64,000 bases of DNA from an uncultured Odoribacter sp. (GTDB lineage Bacteria > Bacteroidota > Bacteroidia > Bacteroidales > Marinifilaceae): NCBI GenBank assembly GCA_910578105.1, contig CAJTPD010000006.1, positions 1-64,000 of the forward strand, written 5' to 3'. Positions 25,704 to 36,200 of this stretch are shown here, piece after piece. Position 1 is the stretch's first letter, and each line of letters opens with the position of its first letter. Below the pieces are notes generated by a model. That model was given only the letters and a program-made list of their open reading frames with translations, was not told the DNA's origin and ran no database searches. The position numbers and the translations under genes were made by a program.

Positions 25704-28700
25704 ATGTCGTACTTTATGAGTGGTTTTCGGTATAAGTTAGTCTTGTTGTGTGTGCTTTTTTTCTTTTCTTTTTTGGTTGGGGAAGCGTATGGGCAATTGA
25801 AATTGACCAGTGAAAAGAACTTCTATGCCTGTGGTTCTCAGGGGAAGTATACATTGGAAGTAAAACAAGCGAGTACGGGAACTTATTCCGATTATAGGAT
25901 TGAGTGGGGAGATGGGAAGAGTAATGAATATACCGGACAGAAAACGATGAATCACGATTATGTCCAGCCGGGGAGTTATTCCCTGAAATTTTATGGGAAG
26001 TCGGCTGACGGATGGGGCACTCCGGTGGAATATCTTGTGACGGCTGAAAATACGGAAATCCGTTTGACACTGGAGGGCGCGACAACGGGTACTCAATGTA
26101 AGGGGACGGAGATAAATCTGGTGTTGAGGGATTTGCGTGATAATAGTGTTTCTACTATTTATGAAGTGGATTATGGGGATAATAGCGGATTGATTACTTA
26201 TACGTCAAAAGATTTGACAGACGAGCGGGATGTGCTGAAATTGAGACATATTTATAATGAGCCTTCGTGTGGGGAAGAGGGGTCCGGTTATATGATTTCA
26301 TTGAGAGCTCAAAATACTTGCGGGGGAATTTCAACTCCGAAGTATGGACCTTACCGGGTGGCAGAACAGTTGAAAGTGAGATTTGATTTGCCGGAAAAGT
26401 TGTGTACGGAAAATGAACTCGATTTGGATGGAATTACTTCTGTGGAGCCTACGGCTTGTGGTAATATGGATATTAGAAAAACCTGGATGTGTGACGGAGA
26501 GGAAGTTGCTGACGGGTATGTGTATTTTGATAAGGTAGGTGTATATACATTTACGGCTTCCGCGATAATGGACGGATTGGATTGCGGAAATGACAAAATA
26601 GTGAAGAGTGTTCGGATTATAGAGCGGGTGAAAGCAGCGGTTACTCCGGAGCAGGGGGAAATTTGTGTCGGCAGTTTGCTGATGCTGGATGCTTCGGGGT
26701 CTGCCGGTGATGAGAAAAAATACCGGTGGAGTGTACTGTCTGGAAAAGTTTCTGCGGTAAAATTTTTGCCGGATGTGCAGGCGGAACGGGTGAGTGTAGA
26801 ATTTGCCGAACCGGGGGATTATATAATTAACGTTTTGGTTTATAACGATTGCTCAAGCGATGAAAAAACGGTTAGGGTACATGTAAAGAAAGAGCCTGAA
26901 GTACGGAAATTAAAAGAGATTAATCCGCGTTGTCCGGAGGGTAGTAAGTGGGGGACGGGAGTTGTTAATATGGCAGGCATTGTGGATTATGTATGGTACA
27001 ATAATCAGCCGAATGCCCGATGGACACTGAAAGGGCCTGCCGGCGGTTGGAATGAAGCACCGATGAGTCATGATCCGTTAAAACCTATTTACGTATTTAC
27101 CAAACCCGGTCAATATGAGATAAGGGTGGATATAGAGAGCGTGGGTTGCGGGGGAATGGCGGAGCAATTGAGTCAGACCTGGACGGTGACCATAAATGAT
27201 CCTGCTATTGCACCGGACATTGTTGTGGCAGACGGCAAAACAGATTTGTGTGAAGGGGGAGAGGTACGTTTCCGGAATAATACGACAGCCGGACATGCAG
27301 CAGCCCTCCGGTTTGAGTGGACGGTTAAAAAGAATGGAGGTGCGGCACGGGAGGGTGTGGATTATCAGTTTACGGGTAGTACAAATGCCCATTCAAAAGA
27401 GCCGGTGTTGAAATTTCTTACCTATGGGGATTACACGGTGGAGGTGTTGGCTGCTGTGGAGTGTAACGGAGAGAACCGTGAATTTCATTTTCATGTAAAA
27501 AAAGCACCTGAAATTGTGCATTTTGAGATTCCGCAAGTGGAGTGTACGCCTTATGTGTTGTTGTTGCGCAGAATGGTGGAGTACAATTGGTTTAACGATG
27601 CGAAAAAACAATTGACCTGGACAGTAGAGGGGGATGCCGGCGGATGGGAATATTTGTCGGGAACGAATGAGCATTCTTTGTTACCTGAAATGAAGTTCAA
27701 TATTCCGGGAGAATATCGGGTGAAAGTGACGTTGGATGGCGTTGGCTGTTCGGATGGGGCGGAGGCATCACAGACCCTTAAGATATTGAATCCTTCGCTT
27801 GATAAGGACATCAAGCTTAAAGGACAGGGCGTAATTTGCGAGGGGGAAACGGTGAGCTTTGAAAATCGTACCCACTCGGATATACCGATAGAATATAATT
27901 GGGTGGTTGAAGCTGATAACGGGGCAACGGAGGGAAACGGGTATTTTTTTGCTGCAGGGGCAAATGCTACGGCGGCAGAACCGCAGATTACTTTTACCCG
28001 GTTTGGGAATTATACGGTCATTGCGCGTCTGACAACCGATTGTAATCGGGGGCGTCCTACCGAAGAACGTTTTAATGTTACCGTGCAGCGTGATCCGGAG
28101 GTTTATATTGCTGCTCTGGAAAGTATTTGTCCGGATGAGGATTTGGTAATGGACGCTTCAAAGGTCACCTATCACTGGAATAACAATGTCGAAGAAGTGG
28201 AATGGGTAATAGAACCGGCAACTTCTGCTACGACAGGGAATGCGGTTTATGAACCGAACGCTTTGTATCCTCAGATACATTTCACTCATCCCGGCGATTA
28301 TAGGATACAGGCTTATTTGCTCAACCGGGCAGGTTGTAACGGTACGGCTTTGATGGCAGAGAGAATCGTGCATGTGTACGACCCTGCCATGCAATTGACA
28401 ATTACGCCTTCTTCTCAAATGGTTCAGGAAGGAGATGTTTTTCATTTTACGAATCATTCACAAGCGGCAGAACCGCCCGGATATCTCTGGAGTGTTGTTC
28501 CTGCCGGGGGGTGGGAATGGGTCGGTAAAAATACGGATGCTGCTCCGGATATCCGGTTTACCCGTTTCGGGCAGTATACCGTAAAGGTTGTAATGACTTC
28601 TAAAGGAGGTTGCGTTACGGATTTCTGCGAAATGACAGTAGAAGTAAAAGGAGTGCCTGAGTATCGTTTGCCGGCGGAATTGGATGCGATTTGTGCCGGA

Positions 28701-31700
28701 AGTACGATTAATATGCAGGAAAAACTTTCGTATGATGCTAAGGGGGCGACAATAAAACCCCAGTGGACGGTAACTCCCGGTGTTGAGAATGTTGATTATG
28801 AATATGTTACTTCCGGAGGAGCTTCGGTGATTCAGCCGGAAATCCGTTTTTTAAAGAACGGACGGTATACATTGACGTTGAAAGCGGATGCGGAATATGG
28901 AGGTACGCAGGTACATGTCACGCATGTGAATGTATTGACTCCGTCGGTAAAAGCTCTTACGTTGTCGGACTTTCGGGGATGTACCAAGCCGGGTAGTCCG
29001 CTGGACATTGAACTGATAAACCGTTCGGTGGGCGATACGCTTTCTTATGCCTGGCGGGTAGAGCCTGCAACGGGATATGGTTTTGTTGCCGGAAGTGCGG
29101 AGAGCCGTCAGCCGACGTTACGGATAACGGAGAAAGGAGATTATCAGGTGACGTTAAGAGTAGAGAATATTTGTGATTCGGATGAGGCGGAATTTCATAT
29201 ACATGCCTTTACGAATCCGGAGATTGACCCGATAAAAGATATTCGTGATGAATGCGATAAGTTTTATGTATTCCGGAGCAAGGATGTGGTGAAAGTGGAC
29301 TCCAATGGCGGACGCCTGGAATGGGCGAAATGGACGATAGAACCTGCCGGGTATACTTATGAAACGGGTTTCGGGGCTTCGGACTTGTATACGGAGGTGC
29401 GCTTTAAGGGGGGGAATACGCCTTATCGCATGAAACTGGAAGTACGGAACGGTTGCGGGGACGTGATTGCCCAAAGTTTTTCTGTTTTGGTGGACGAATT
29501 CCGGGAGATTGTTCCTTTGCGGGATACGGCTCTCTGTTCCTTGTCGGGTGATTATCCTCTGAAAGCCGAACCTGCCGGAGGTGAGTGGACTTGTTCTGGT
29601 CATGTGTTGGGAAAAAACGAATGGACGGGAGAATATTATTTTACGCCGGAAGAGGAGACTGAAACAACGTACCGTCTTTATTATACATATGGACATAAGA
29701 GTTGCACGGCTTCGGACTCGCTGGACCTTACAGTGTACCCTTTGCCGGCGGTGCAGGTAGAGAAAGACAAAGAAGATGCCTGTATCAATTGGGCGGTAAA
29801 GACATTACAACCGGGGATGCCTGCGGGTGGAGAATGGAAATTAAATAATGTACTCATTACGGAATTTGACCCGGCGGTTTATGGGGTGGGTATCCATCGT
29901 CTGGAGTACTGGTACACTGACCCTCTGACGCAATGTGCAAATCTGGATACCTTGAAAATAGAGGTGCACGGTTTGCCGGATGCTTCTTTCCGGGTGGCAG
30001 ATAAGCAGTGTAGGGGAATAGATTCGTTGTATGTTCCGAATGAGTTGGGAAAAGGACATCATTTTGAATGGGATTTTTCAACCGGAACGCAGGTGACTGA
30101 AGATAAGCCGGCTGTATGGAAATATGCAACGGTGGGAGAATATAAAGTGACATTGCAGGCAACTTCCGTTTACCAATGTCAGTCCGTACCGTTCAGCCGC
30201 ACTGTGAAAGTGTTGGATTTGCCGCCGATGGCCGAATTTGTGCCTAAGGATACGGCCGGTTGCGGTCCTTTTACCATACAGGCGGAAGTGGATGCCGGGG
30301 ATTTTGTACATCCGGAGGGGGATTACTATGAATTGCGTTATCTTTGGGAATACGGAAACGGCAACAGCAGTACGGACCTGCAACCCCTTAAACAGACGTA
30401 TGCGCCGACGTTGTATGATACGACTTACCAGTTGTTTTTTCAAGTGTACAATGTATGCGGTATGGAGCGTGATTCGGCGGATGTCGGAGTGTGGTCGTCG
30501 GCGGTGGCACATTTTTCGATGAATCCCGACCCGGAGAGTGCACGGGGTTTTTGTACACCTGTAACGCCGGTATTCATCAATGCCAGTACCGGTTCAGGAG
30601 CTGTTTATACCTGGGATTTTTCAGGTATGGGTATTTCTCATGCGAGGGATACCGTATATACTTTTACTACCGGAGTGTCGCCGAGTGTGTTTACCGTAAC
30701 TTTGAAGGCTGCCAATCGTTGTAATCCGGATGGCAGCGAAGCGAGCCGGACTTTTAAGGTGAAACCTAATCCGATTATTGCCGGTTTTACAATGGATGAG
30801 AAATATTTGTGTGCCGGTGATACGGTTTGTTTTACCAATAATTCGGTGGACCGGGATGAGGACGCCGGAGCAATACTTTCTTACAAGTGGGATTTTGGTG
30901 ATGGACAGGTGAATGATGTGTGGGATACTTGTCATCATTATCCGGTGGCTGGAATTTATCCGGTGACTTTGTCGTTGGACAACGGTTGTGCCCGGCAGTC
31001 TTTTACCGATTCGGTAGTCATATATGCGGTTCCGGAGCTTACGATAGAGGGGGACAGTACTTTATGCGAAGATGGTGGTCTGGCGTTTGTTTTGACAACG
31101 TCGGAGCCATTGAAAAATATATTGTGGGATTTTGGTGACGGGACACTGACGGAGCAGGGAGCGTTTGCAGTGGAGCATGTTTTTGAGGAACCGGGACATT
31201 TTGTGGTGCAGGTAACTGCCAATGCCGACCAGATTGCAGGGTGTATGGGTAAAGGTGAAAAAAATGTGGAAATCTGGCCGAAGCCGCGGGTTACGATAGC
31301 ACCTTTAGATACAATGGTATGTCCGGTGTATCATTATATGCCTGAAATTGACCGGACGGGGTATGATTATTTTACCTGGGACTACGGTGACGGTTCGCCT
31401 TTGACTTCTGAGTTATCGCATGAATTTGTCAACGAAACGGATGAGATTGCTGTTTACCGGACTTCCGTGCATGTAGTGAATAATTACGGTTGTGAAGAAG
31501 ACCATCAGGGAGTGATTCGCGTATATCCGGGTCCGACGGCCGGATGGGATAAAGAAATTGCTTACGGGCGACCGGAGAAAGTACGTTTTATTAATCTGTC
31601 GGAAGATTATACGGATTGTTACTGGTATTTGCCTTTCGGTGAAGTTGTGAATTCGCCGGATGACCAGGCGGTGGAGTTTCCGGATGAGGGGATATACCCC

Positions 31701-32099
31701 GTTGCTTTGGTGGCGGTAAATGAATATGGTTGCCGGGATTCGATTTTTGAAGATTACCGTTCGTATGAGGGAGGTTTGTATTTCCCGAACGCTTTTATTC
31801 CGCACAGTAAAAATCCCCGGGTGAATTGTTTCAATGGGGTAGGTATGGGATTGAAGGCATATAAGCTGGAAATTTTTGATACTTATGGAAATAAGATATG
31901 GGAAACAACGGCTTTAGAGGGGGGAGTTCCCAGTGAAGGGTGGAACGGATGTAACGGACAGGGAAAAGAATTACCGCAGGGCGTTTATATCTGGAGGGCC
32001 GAAGCGATATTTTTCAGTGAAGATATCTGGACGGGCAAAAATAACCGGTCGGGAGTGACACAAACAACTCAGGGAACGGTTTTGTTGTTGAGAGAATAA
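25704..32099 (+). CDS. giant secreted Ig/PKD-repeat protein with T9SS type B sorting domain
   Basis: The 2131-residue protein has a signal peptide ending near YGQ (about residue 31; a start at 25716 would also leave it intact) and a long chain of Ig-like/PKD domains. A super-repeat of about 195 residues contains a W(F/Y/N)N module at about 428, 626 and 821 and a CEG(E/G) module at about 514 and 710, with a Cys-less version near 906. Classic PKD signatures lie in the C-terminal half: WDFGDG near 1728 and 1807 and WDYGDG near 1891. Residues about 2025-2131 form the gliding-type C-terminal domain (YFPNAFIPHS, YGNKIWETT, LPQGVYIWRAEA, ending LLLRE), which directs export by the type IX system. It is likely a surface adhesin or filament. 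The first gene of an operon, it ends 8 bp before the PorP/SprF gene. Confidence 0.9.
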   Translation: MSYFMSGFRYKLVLLCVLFFFSFLVGEAYGQLKLTSEKNFYACGSQGKYTLEVKQASTGTYSDYRIEWGDGKSNEYTGQKTMNHDYVQPGSYSLKFYGKSADGWGTPVEYLVTAENTEIRLTLEGATTGTQCKGTEINLVLRDLRDNSVSTIYEVDYGDNSGLITYTSKDLTDERDVLKLRHIYNEPSCGEEGSGYMISLRAQNTCGGISTPKYGPYRVAEQLKVRFDLPEKLCTENELDLDGITSVEPTACGNMDIRKTWMCDGEEVADGYVYFDKVGVYTFTASAIMDGLDCGNDKIVKSVRIIERVKAAVTPEQGEICVGSLLMLDASGSAGDEKKYRWSVLSGKVSAVKFLPDVQAERVSVEFAEPGDYIINVLVYNDCSSDEKTVRVHVKKEPEVRKLKEINPRCPEGSKWGTGVVNMAGIVDYVWYNNQPNARWTLKGPAGGWNEAPMSHDPLKPIYVFTKPGQYEIRVDIESVGCGGMAEQLSQTWTVTINDPAIAPDIVVADGKTDLCEGGEVRFRNNTTAGHAAALRFEWTVKKNGGAAREGVDYQFTGSTNAHSKEPVLKFLTYGDYTVEVLAAVECNGENREFHFHVKKAPEIVHFEIPQVECTPYVLLLRRMVEYNWFNDAKKQLTWTVEGDAGGWEYLSGTNEHSLLPEMKFNIPGEYRVKVTLDGVGCSDGAEASQTLKILNPSLDKDIKLKGQGVICEGETVSFENRTHSDIPIEYNWVVEADNGATEGNGYFFAAGANATAAEPQITFTRFGNYTVIARLTTDCNRGRPTEERFNVTVQRDPEVYIAALESICPDEDLVMDASKVTYHWNNNVEEVEWVIEPATSATTGNAVYEPNALYPQIHFTHPGDYRIQAYLLNRAGCNGTALMAERIVHVYDPAMQLTITPSSQMVQEGDVFHFTNHSQAAEPPGYLWSVVPAGGWEWVGKNTDAAPDIRFTRFGQYTVKVVMTSKGGCVTDFCEMTVEVKGVPEYRLPAELDAICAGSTINMQEKLSYDAKGATIKPQWTVTPGVENVDYEYVTSGGASVIQPEIRFLKNGRYTLTLKADAEYGGTQVHVTHVNVLTPSVKALTLSDFRGCTKPGSPLDIELINRSVGDTLSYAWRVEPATGYGFVAGSAESRQPTLRITEKGDYQVTLRVENICDSDEAEFHIHAFTNPEIDPIKDIRDECDKFYVFRSKDVVKVDSNGGRLEWAKWTIEPAGYTYETGFGASDLYTEVRFKGGNTPYRMKLEVRNGCGDVIAQSFSVLVDEFREIVPLRDTALCSLSGDYPLKAEPAGGEWTCSGHVLGKNEWTGEYYFTPEEETETTYRLYYTYGHKSCTASDSLDLTVYPLPAVQVEKDKEDACINWAVKTLQPGMPAGGEWKLNNVLITEFDPAVYGVGIHRLEYWYTDPLTQCANLDTLKIEVHGLPDASFRVADKQCRGIDSLYVPNELGKGHHFEWDFSTGTQVTEDKPAVWKYATVGEYKVTLQATSVYQCQSVPFSRTVKVLDLPPMAEFVPKDTAGCGPFTIQAEVDAGDFVHPEGDYYELRYLWEYGNGNSSTDLQPLKQTYAPTLYDTTYQLFFQVYNVCGMERDSADVGVWSSAVAHFSMNPDPESARGFCTPVTPVFINASTGSGAVYTWDFSGMGISHARDTVYTFTTGVSPSVFTVTLKAANRCNPDGSEASRTFKVKPNPIIAGFTMDEKYLCAGDTVCFTNNSVDRDEDAGAILSYKWDFGDGQVNDVWDTCHHYPVAGIYPVTLSLDNGCARQSFTDSVVIYAVPELTIEGDSTLCEDGGLAFVLTTSEPLKNILWDFGDGTLTEQGAFAVEHVFEEPGHFVVQVTANADQIAGCMGKGEKNVEIWPKPRVTIAPLDTMVCPVYHYMPEIDRTGYDYFTWDYGDGSPLTSELSHEFVNETDEIAVYRTSVHVVNNYGCEEDHQGVIRVYPGPTAGWDKEIAYGRPEKVRFINLSEDYTDCYWYLPFGEVVNSPDDQAVEFPDEGIYPVALVAVNEYGCRDSIFEDYRSYEGGLYFPNAFIPHSKNPRVNCFNGVGMGLKAYKLEIFDTYGNKIWETTALEGGVPSEGWNGCNGQGKELPQGVYIWRAEAIFFSEDIWTGKNNRSGVTQTTQGTVLLLRE

Positions 32100-32107
32100 A
32101 AAGGTCA

Positions 32108-33241
32108 ATGAAACAGAGGAATATGAATATAAAGAAAAGTGTACTTATATTAGTGGTGTGGTGGCTTGGAACCGGAGTATTGCCGGCACAGGACACGAAA
32201 GTGACACATCCGTTTATGTGGAAATCGTTTAACAATCCTGCCTATACGGGTTTTAACGGATTGGCGGGAGTGAGCATCGGAATGCAAAAGGCGTATTGGA
32301 GCAATCCGTTGGATTTCCGTTCTTATTTTGTGGCAGCAGATTATGCTTTTCAAGAGAAACGGACATTTGGTTTGGGAGGTGTTTCCCTGTTTTATCAGCG
32401 TGACCAAGAGGGGGCATTGATGTATGTCACCAATACGTTTTCCGCAGCGATATCCGCTCGGGCGAAAGTGGCGCGTTCTACCGTATTGCAGGTGGGAATA
32501 CAGCCCTCTTTATACCGTAAGAGCGTTGACCCGTCAAGGATTACGCTGGGTGACCAGTTTGACCCTTTTTACGGACAGATTTTAGATGTATCGCCTGAGC
32601 TGATTAATTTTTATGCAGACCGGGTGACCATGTTCGATGTGGGTGCGGGTATTTACGGGGAAACGGATTTCAATATTGCCTGGCATGGAGTGGCAAGTTT
32701 GGAGTATGGTTTTTCGGTTTATCATATTATCGAATCCACCCAATCGTTTTTATCGGAACATGGTTCGAAATCCTCGGAAGAGAATTTACTGAACCGTCGT
32801 TTTTCCGGTTATCTTTCTTATTCGCATCCTTTTACATTCGGGAATCAGTTGAACACAGTGCTTTCGCCTTATTTGATGCTGGATGTGCAGTCAGTGATGC
32901 GCAACCTTCAGTTTGGGGTTTATTGGGAAGAAGAGCGTTTCGGGATGTTTGGTCTGGGATTGCGGAGCGACCAGTATGAAGGATTGCAAGTGGGAACATT
33001 GTTGTTGCATGTAGGGGCCAATATCATTGCCAATAATGATTCGGGCTGGAAAATCGGTTATACGTTTGAAATGCCCACTCATCAGGGGACTATGTACAAA
33101 AACACCAGTCATTCCCTTTCCTTGCATTGGTATTTTAAAATGGCCCCTAAACGTTGTGTTCTCCGTTTTGAGCATTCTCCTAATAACACCAAGCGTATCA
33201 AAGCGAAGCGTGGTGTGAGGAGAAAAGCGTTTAAATTTTAA
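32108..33241 (+). CDS. PorP/SprF-family outer-membrane protein, partner of the giant T9SS cargo
   Basis: The 377-residue protein has a signal peptide ending around LPAQ (about residue 27). The PorP/SprF hallmark comes right after it (NPAYTGFNGLAGVSIGMQKAYW), followed by alternating aromatic beta strands expected of an outer-membrane barrel. SprF-like proteins are encoded beside, and needed for secretion or attachment of, T9SS cargo with type B C-terminal domains such as SprB. Here it is set between two such giant proteins with gaps of 8 and 6 bp, so it probably serves both. The basic C-terminal tail (KRIKAKRGVRRKAFKF) is unusually lysine/arginine-rich. Confidence 0.9.
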   Translation: MKQRNMNIKKSVLILVVWWLGTGVLPAQDTKVTHPFMWKSFNNPAYTGFNGLAGVSIGMQKAYWSNPLDFRSYFVAADYAFQEKRTFGLGGVSLFYQRDQEGALMYVTNTFSAAISARAKVARSTVLQVGIQPSLYRKSVDPSRITLGDQFDPFYGQILDVSPELINFYADRVTMFDVGAGIYGETDFNIAWHGVASLEYGFSVYHIIESTQSFLSEHGSKSSEENLLNRRFSGYLSYSHPFTFGNQLNTVLSPYLMLDVQSVMRNLQFGVYWEEERFGMFGLGLRSDQYEGLQVGTLLLHVGANIIANNDSGWKIGYTFEMPTHQGTMYKNTSHSLSLHWYFKMAPKRCVLRFEHSPNNTKRIKAKRGVRRKAFKF

Positions 33242-33247
33242 TGGGTT

Positions 33248-36200
33248 ATGGAAATAAAGTCTATCATATGGTTGCTGCTGGCCTGTGTAGTATTGCTGCC
33301 GGATAAGGGATACGGGCAGACGGCAGGGGATTTGGAGTTGTCGTATAGAAATGAATATGTGAATGGGTATATTTTGGTTTGCAATGATGGAGAACCGCCT
33401 TTCCGGTTTCAATTGAAGAATGAGACACCGGTTGGTAAATTCACTTCATTTAAGTTGCTATTGGGAGACGGAAGCGATGAAATAGACATGGTGGGACCGG
33501 GAAGTTCAAAAACAATAGAGTACAAGGAGAAAGGGAATTTCAATTTGCTGTTTATCGGGGTGCAAGCAGACGGAAGCAGGGTGATTAAGGGATATTCCTT
33601 GAAAATTGTAGGGAAAGTAAATGCGAGGTTGGAAAAGGAGAATGAATCGGCGAAATGTTTGGATTCCGATGTTAAATATACATTGGTGCTTTTGTCGGGA
33701 GATACGGACGGAACCCGTTATTTTCTGAATTATGATGATGGTAGCGTACCGGATGAGCTGGACCGTTCGGAATTGGTAAATGGACAAGGGACGTTTGTGC
33801 ATCAATACAAAGAGTCTTATTGTACCATGTTCGGTCATGAGAAGTTTTTTAAAGTTTCGTTGAGTTATGAAAACGAATGTTATAGCGGGGAATTGAGTAC
33901 GGTTTCCGAATCTGTTGCCGTTCCTTTCAGCGCGGGATATACATTCGACCGTCTGGGCCAAGGAAAGGTATGTACGTATGAGAAACTGGAACTTCGGAAT
34001 ATAACTAGCGGAGGAATCGACACGGAGTGTGGTATGGGTGATCCTATTGCATTCTGGGATTTCGGGAATGGGGAAACATCGGAAGACTGGCAGCCTTATA
34101 TTGAGTACAAGCAGGTCGGGTTGGACCCTTATAAAATTAAACTGAAAGTCAGTAATAAATATGCTTGTGCTACGGATTCCGTAGAACATCCGGTGGATTT
34201 GATCAACCGGACGGAAGCTATGATGAGGCTTGAGAAAGATGAATTTTGTACAGGAGAAGAGTTGCTTATCGAAAACAGGAGTAGCGGGGATGAAATTGAG
34301 TCTACCTGGTCGGTGGTATCCTTGGATGGCTTTCCGGTTCCCGATTTTGTAAATATGGGGCATTTGAAATTGAAATTTAATCATTGGGGGAGATACCGGA
34401 TTACTTTGTCGGTTCACAATGTTTGTTCCCAAGACCAGATGGACACGGTGATTACCGTAAGGCAGGACCCGGATTTGGTCCGTTATGATTTTCCTGACCA
34501 ATTTTGTTTACCGGATGTGATGCATACTGCTTCTTGTATTTTTGTTGATTGGAATGGAAATCCGGAACAGGCAAGCTGGACGATTACCCGGACCGGGGGA
34601 CTCCAGAATGCCGATGTAGAATGGTTGGAGGGTACAAATGCGCAGTCGCCTTTCCCTGTTTTCCGTTTTACACAGGCGGGTGTTTACCGGGTGTCGGTAC
34701 AATTGCCGGATGTGGGATGCGGTGGTACAAAGTTGACCGAAACGCGAGAGATAACTGTTTACGATCCGGAGATTACCGTAAAGATAGATACTACGCCGCT
34801 GAATATATGTGAAAATGGGGTTGTCAGTTTTACGAATACCTCGGTTGGGGACCGTTTACAATATGAATGGTCTGTGAAACCGTCGGCAAGAGTTAGTTTT
34901 GCCGATGGTACGAGTCAAACCAGTGCTTCGCCGGTCATACAGTTCGGCAAGTATGGGGATTATGAGGTGACATTGCATATGTATACACATTCGGGGTGCG
35001 GGGCTGTGGATGCAGTGTATAAGGTACATGTGCGTAAAGAACCATACATATTCTTTTTTGAGCCGCCTGAAGCGATATGTCCGGGACCGGCTTACCCTTT
35101 TTCTCTTTCCAGTTCGGTGATATATGAGTTTTATAATAATCCGGAGCGTATGAAGTGGACGATTTCTCCGGATGACGGCAGTTGGGAATTTTTGGAGGGA
35201 GATGCATTTACTCCGAAGCCGACGTTGTTATTTCATAAGCCGGGCAATTATAGTTTTACGGTGGAACTGGAATCGGCTGGTTGTCCGGATAACACCGGCT
35301 CAAAATTAGAGACGAGGAATATCCGGATACGTAATTCTGCGATGTCTATGACGGGAATGGTAACTGATAGTTTGGTTTGCGAAGGAGAGAAGTTACAATT
35401 TGTTTTAAAGGCACAGACGGCAGAAGAAGATCCTTTGGAATATGCCTGGGCAGTATATCCTCCGGATAATACGACTGATTTTGATGACAAGGGAAACAAC
35501 AAGCGGGTGGCTGACATCCGGTTCGGGCATTGGGGTAATTATGAGGTCCGGGGGGCGGTGTCCGGTTTTTGCGGAACATTGGATACGACCTTTTTGATTA
35601 CAGTACAAAAAGATCCGAAAGTTGCCTTACGGCAAATTGACGGAATTTGTATGGGAGAATACGATATGCGGGACTATGTCACTTATCAATGGTTCAATAA
35701 TGTACCGGAAGTGGACTGGGAGGTTAAAAGTGTTTCGGGAGGAACAGGTTATACCATAGATAATGTTCATGTCGAATATCCGAGAATTACATTTAATAAA
35801 CCGGGAGATTACAGTGTTAAAGTCAGTCTGGTTTCCCATACGATGGGATGTGAAGAGGATTCTTTGCAGGATATTAAAACATTTCATATTTACGATCCGG
35901 CGATTTTGGGAGATATTACGATGGTGGGGAATGGTGAAATTTGTGAGGGAGAAACGGTTACGTTTATGAATACGACCAATGTGGACGGGGGAATCCGTTG
36001 GGAATGGCGGGTGGAAGGCGCGGAAGACGGGTATGTCTTTGAAGACGGAGGCAAAACGTCGGTTGGCCAGTTGCCTGTCATTACTTTTACGAAATATGGG
36101 GATTACCGGATATTCGCGAAGGCGATAGGACCTTGTTCCGAGAAAGAGTTCCCGGCGTTTCCGGTGACGGTAAGCGGTGTACCGGAAGTGACGATAGCCG

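Noticed and set aside
33506..34501. 331-residue open frame antisense to the second giant gene
   Set aside because: It has no recognisable domain, lies wholly inside a confidently assigned gene and has no promoter or start signal. It is a by-product of the codon pattern of the real gene.
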